This document shows, piece by piece, positions 4,308 through 6,250 of a stretch of DNA of 6,250 bases (the first letter of the stretch is position 1; the number at the start of each line of letters is the position of its first letter). The DNA lies in assembly GCA_902783515.1 (NCBI GenBank), contig CACZRK010000141.1:1-6250 (forward strand), given 5' to 3'. The DNA is from an uncultured Coriobacteriaceae bacterium (GTDB taxonomy: Bacteria; Actinomycetota; Coriobacteriia; Coriobacteriales; UMGS124). The position numbers and the translations under genes were made by a program. Under the pieces are notes generated by a model, which did no database searches, was not told where the DNA came from, and saw nothing but the letters and a program-made list of their open reading frames with translations.

Positions 4308-6250
4308 TTAGTTGGTGCCAGCCTTCGCCTTGATCTCGTCCGCGATGTTCTTCGGGACGGGCTCGTAGTCGCTGAACTGCATGGTGTACACGGCGCGGCC
4401 CTGGGTGGCGCTGCGCAGGTCGGTCGCGTACCCGAACATCTCGCCCAGCGGCACCTTGGCGCGGATGACCTTGGCGTTCTTGCGGTCCTCCATGCCCTCG
4501 ATCTTGCCGCGGCGGCTCGACAGGTTGCCCATGACGTCGCCCATGTACTGCTCGGGAGTGACGACCTCGACGGCCATGACGGGCTCGAGCAGGATCGGGT
4601 TGGAGCGGCGCAGGGCCTCCTTGATCGCCATGGAGCCCGCGATCTTGAAGGCGGCCTCGGAGGAGTCGACCTCGTGGAAGGAGCCGTCGATCAGCTCGAC
4701 CTTGATGTCCTCGGTCGGGTAGCCGGCGATGACGCCCGTCTGGAGCGCCTCCTGGATGCCCTTGTCGATGGACGGGATGAACTCCTTGGGGATGACGCCG
4801 CCGACGATCTGGTTGTCAAACTCGTAGCCGGTGCCTGCGGGCAGGGGCTCCATGTTGATGACGCAGTGACCGTACTGGCCGTGACCGCCGGTCTGGCGGA
4901 CGAACTTGCCCTCGACGTTCTTGACGGCCTTGCCCGCGGTCTCGCGGTACGCGACCTGGGGCTTGCCGACGTTGGCATCCACGCGGAACTCGCGCATGAG
5001 GCGGTCGACGATGATCTCCAGGTGCAGCTCGCCCATGCCGGCGATGATCGTCTGGCCGGTCTCCGGGTCGGTGTGCACCTTGAAGGTCGGGTCCTCCTCG
5101 GCGAGCTTCATGAGGCCGAGCTCGAGCTTGGTCTGCTCGTCCTTGCTCTTCGGCTCCACGGCGACGTCGATGACGGGCTCCGGGAACTCCATCGACTCGA
5201 GGACGATGGGGTTGTTCTCGTCGCACAGCGTGTCGCCCGTGGTCGTGTTCTTGAGGCCGACGACGGCCACGATGTCGCCCGTCGCGCAGCTGTCGCGATC
5301 AACGCGGTCGTTCGCGTTCATCTCAAGGATGCGGCCGATGCGCTCGCGGTTGTCCTTAGAGGAGTTGTACGCGTAGGAGCCGGCGTCGAGCGTGCCCGAG
5401 TAGACGCGCAGGTACGTCAGCTTGCCGACGTACGGGTCCGTCATGATCTTGAACGCCAGGGCCGCGAAGGGTTCCTTGTCGGACGGCTTGCGGAAGATCT
5501 CCTCGCCCGTCTTGGGATCGGTGCCCTTGGTGTCCGGCACGTCAAGCGGGCTCGGCAGGTAGTCGATGACGCCGTCGAGCAGCTCCTGGATGCCCTTGTT
5601 CTTGTAGGAGGAGCCCACGAAGACCGGGTGCAGCTTGCAGGCGAGCGTGCCCTTGCGGATGGCGGCCTTCAGCTTGTCGACCGGGATCTCCTGCTCCTCC
5701 AGGACCATCTCCATGAGCTCGTCGTCAAAGTTCGCGGCCTCGTCGAGCAGCTCGGAGCGGTGCAGCTGGGCGTCCTCGGCGAACTCCTCGGGGATCGCGT
5801 CCATCTTCTCGGGGAAGATCATCCCCTTGGCGTCCTCCTTGAAGTCCCACGCCTCCATGGTGACGAGGTCGATGAGGCCCCAGAAGTGGTCCTCGGCGCC
5901 CATCGGCATCTGGACGGCGATGGCCGGGGCGTCAAGACGGTCGTGCATCGTCTCGATGGCGGCGAAGAAGTCGGCGCCGACGCGGTCGTACTTGTTCATG
6001 TACGCGATGCGCGGCACGCCGTAGGTCTCGGCCTGACGCCACACGGTCTCGGACTGCGGCTGCACGCCGGCGACCGCGTCGAAGACGGCGACGGCGCCGT
6101 CGAGGACGCGCAGGGAGCGCTCGACCTCAACGGTGAAGTCAACGTGGCCGGGGGTGTCGATGATCTGGACGCGGTGATCCTTCCAGTAGCACGTCGTGGC
6201 GGCGGAGGTGATGGTCACGCCGCGCTCCTGCTCCTGGACCATCCAGTCCA
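4308..6250 (-). CDS. fusA: Elongation factor G, 5' end beyond window
   Basis: EF-G is the GTPase that drives translocation of tRNA and mRNA and, with RRF, recycles ribosomes. About 646 codons are present of an expected ~700. The N-terminus with the P-loop is lost at the window edge; the frame enters as (M)DWMVQEQERGVTITSAATT, the switch I region. Also visible are the G3 motif DTPGH at about 6158-6144, the G4 motif NKYD at 5996-5985, domain II (FAALAFKIMTDPYVGKLTYL), domain III (AGMGELHLEIIVDRL), domain IV (GGHGQYGHCVI, GVIPKEFIPSIDKG and the tip loop SFHEVDSSEAAFKIAG) and domain V (EVVTPEQYMGDVMGNLSSRRG through MFGYATDLRSATQGRA). The canonical domain IV and the conserved switch I point to the housekeeping factor and not to a TetM-type protection protein. 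The stop is TAA at 4310-4308. rpsL and rpsG are expected beyond the right edge. No tuf follows it here. Confidence 0.98.
   Translation of the reverse strand, partial: DWMVQEQERGVTITSAATTCYWKDHRVQIIDTPGHVDFTVEVERSLRVLDGAVAVFDAVAGVQPQSETVWRQAETYGVPRIAYMNKYDRVGADFFAAIETMHDRLDAPAIAVQMPMGAEDHFWGLIDLVTMEAWDFKEDAKGMIFPEKMDAIPEEFAEDAQLHRSELLDEAANFDDELMEMVLEEQEIPVDKLKAAIRKGTLACKLHPVFVGSSYKNKGIQELLDGVIDYLPSPLDVPDTKGTDPKTGEEIFRKPSDKEPFAALAFKIMTDPYVGKLTYLRVYSGTLDAGSYAYNSSKDNRERIGRILEMNANDRVDRDSCATGDIVAVVGLKNTTTGDTLCDENNPIVLESMEFPEPVIDVAVEPKSKDEQTKLELGLMKLAEEDPTFKVHTDPETGQTIIAGMGELHLEIIVDRLMREFRVDANVGKPQVAYRETAGKAVKNVEGKFVRQTGGHGQYGHCVINMEPLPAGTGYEFDNQIVGGVIPKEFIPSIDKGIQEALQTGVIAGYPTEDIKVELIDGSFHEVDSSEAAFKIAGSMAIKEALRRSNPILLEPVMAVEVVTPEQYMGDVMGNLSSRRGKIEGMEDRKNAKVIRAKVPLGEMFGYATDLRSATQGRAVYTMQFSDYEPVPKNIADEIKAKAGTN

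Noticed and set aside
4308..6250. EF-G paralogue or ribosomal protection (TetM-like) protein
   Set aside because: The switch I, domain III and domain IV motifs match canonical EF-G, and the gene sits next to rpsJ in the str/S10 context.

Overview
The window is part of the main ribosomal-protein locus (str/S10 region) of a high-G+C bacterium, and every gene lies on the minus strand. In transcription order (right to left) they are fusA (5' end cut off by the window), rpsJ, rplC, rplD, rplW, rplB, rpsS, rplV and rpsC (3' end cut off by the window). The high G+C content, the codon bias and the character of L3, L4 and EF-G suggest an actinobacterium. My best guess is the Coriobacteriia (Olsenella/Collinsella/Atopobium relatives), but this rests on general resemblance and not on a search.

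Layout: 6250-4308 encodes the translocase EF-G, lacking only about its first 55-60 residues. A 92-nt gap with a very GC-rich hairpin leads to rpsJ (S10), which appears to start at TTG. A textbook intrinsic terminator follows rpsJ (3894-3849), then a leader with a long imperfect hairpin (3833-3784), then rplC-rplD-rplW (L3, L4, L23), with rplD and rplW coupled through TAATG. A second intrinsic terminator (2143-2106) and a structured leader of about 100 nt separate rplW from rplB. The remaining genes rplB-rpsS-rplV-rpsC (L2, S19, L22, S3) are packed with gaps of 21, 2 and 5 nt. The only stretches without genes are these intergenic regions (92, 140, 45, 177 and 21 nt or less); none exceeds 300 bases.

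All products serve translation. EF-G moves tRNA and mRNA through the ribosome. S10, S19 and S3 build the head of the small subunit. L2, L3, L4, L22 and L23 build the peptidyl-transferase surroundings, the exit tunnel and the tunnel-exit platform of the large subunit. S10 is also the transcription factor NusE, and L4 is a known autogenous regulator of S10 operons in other bacteria.

The gene content is conserved and I see no new protein system, mobile element, CRISPR array or RNA gene. What stands out is in the non-coding RNA: two intrinsic terminators of shared design divide an operon usually treated as one unit, and each is followed by a strongly folded leader. These look like candidate attenuators or autoregulatory leaders, or boundaries of sub-operons with their own promoters. 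I found no convincing sigma-70-type promoter behind either terminator. tuf, often found between fusA and rpsJ, is absent from that position.
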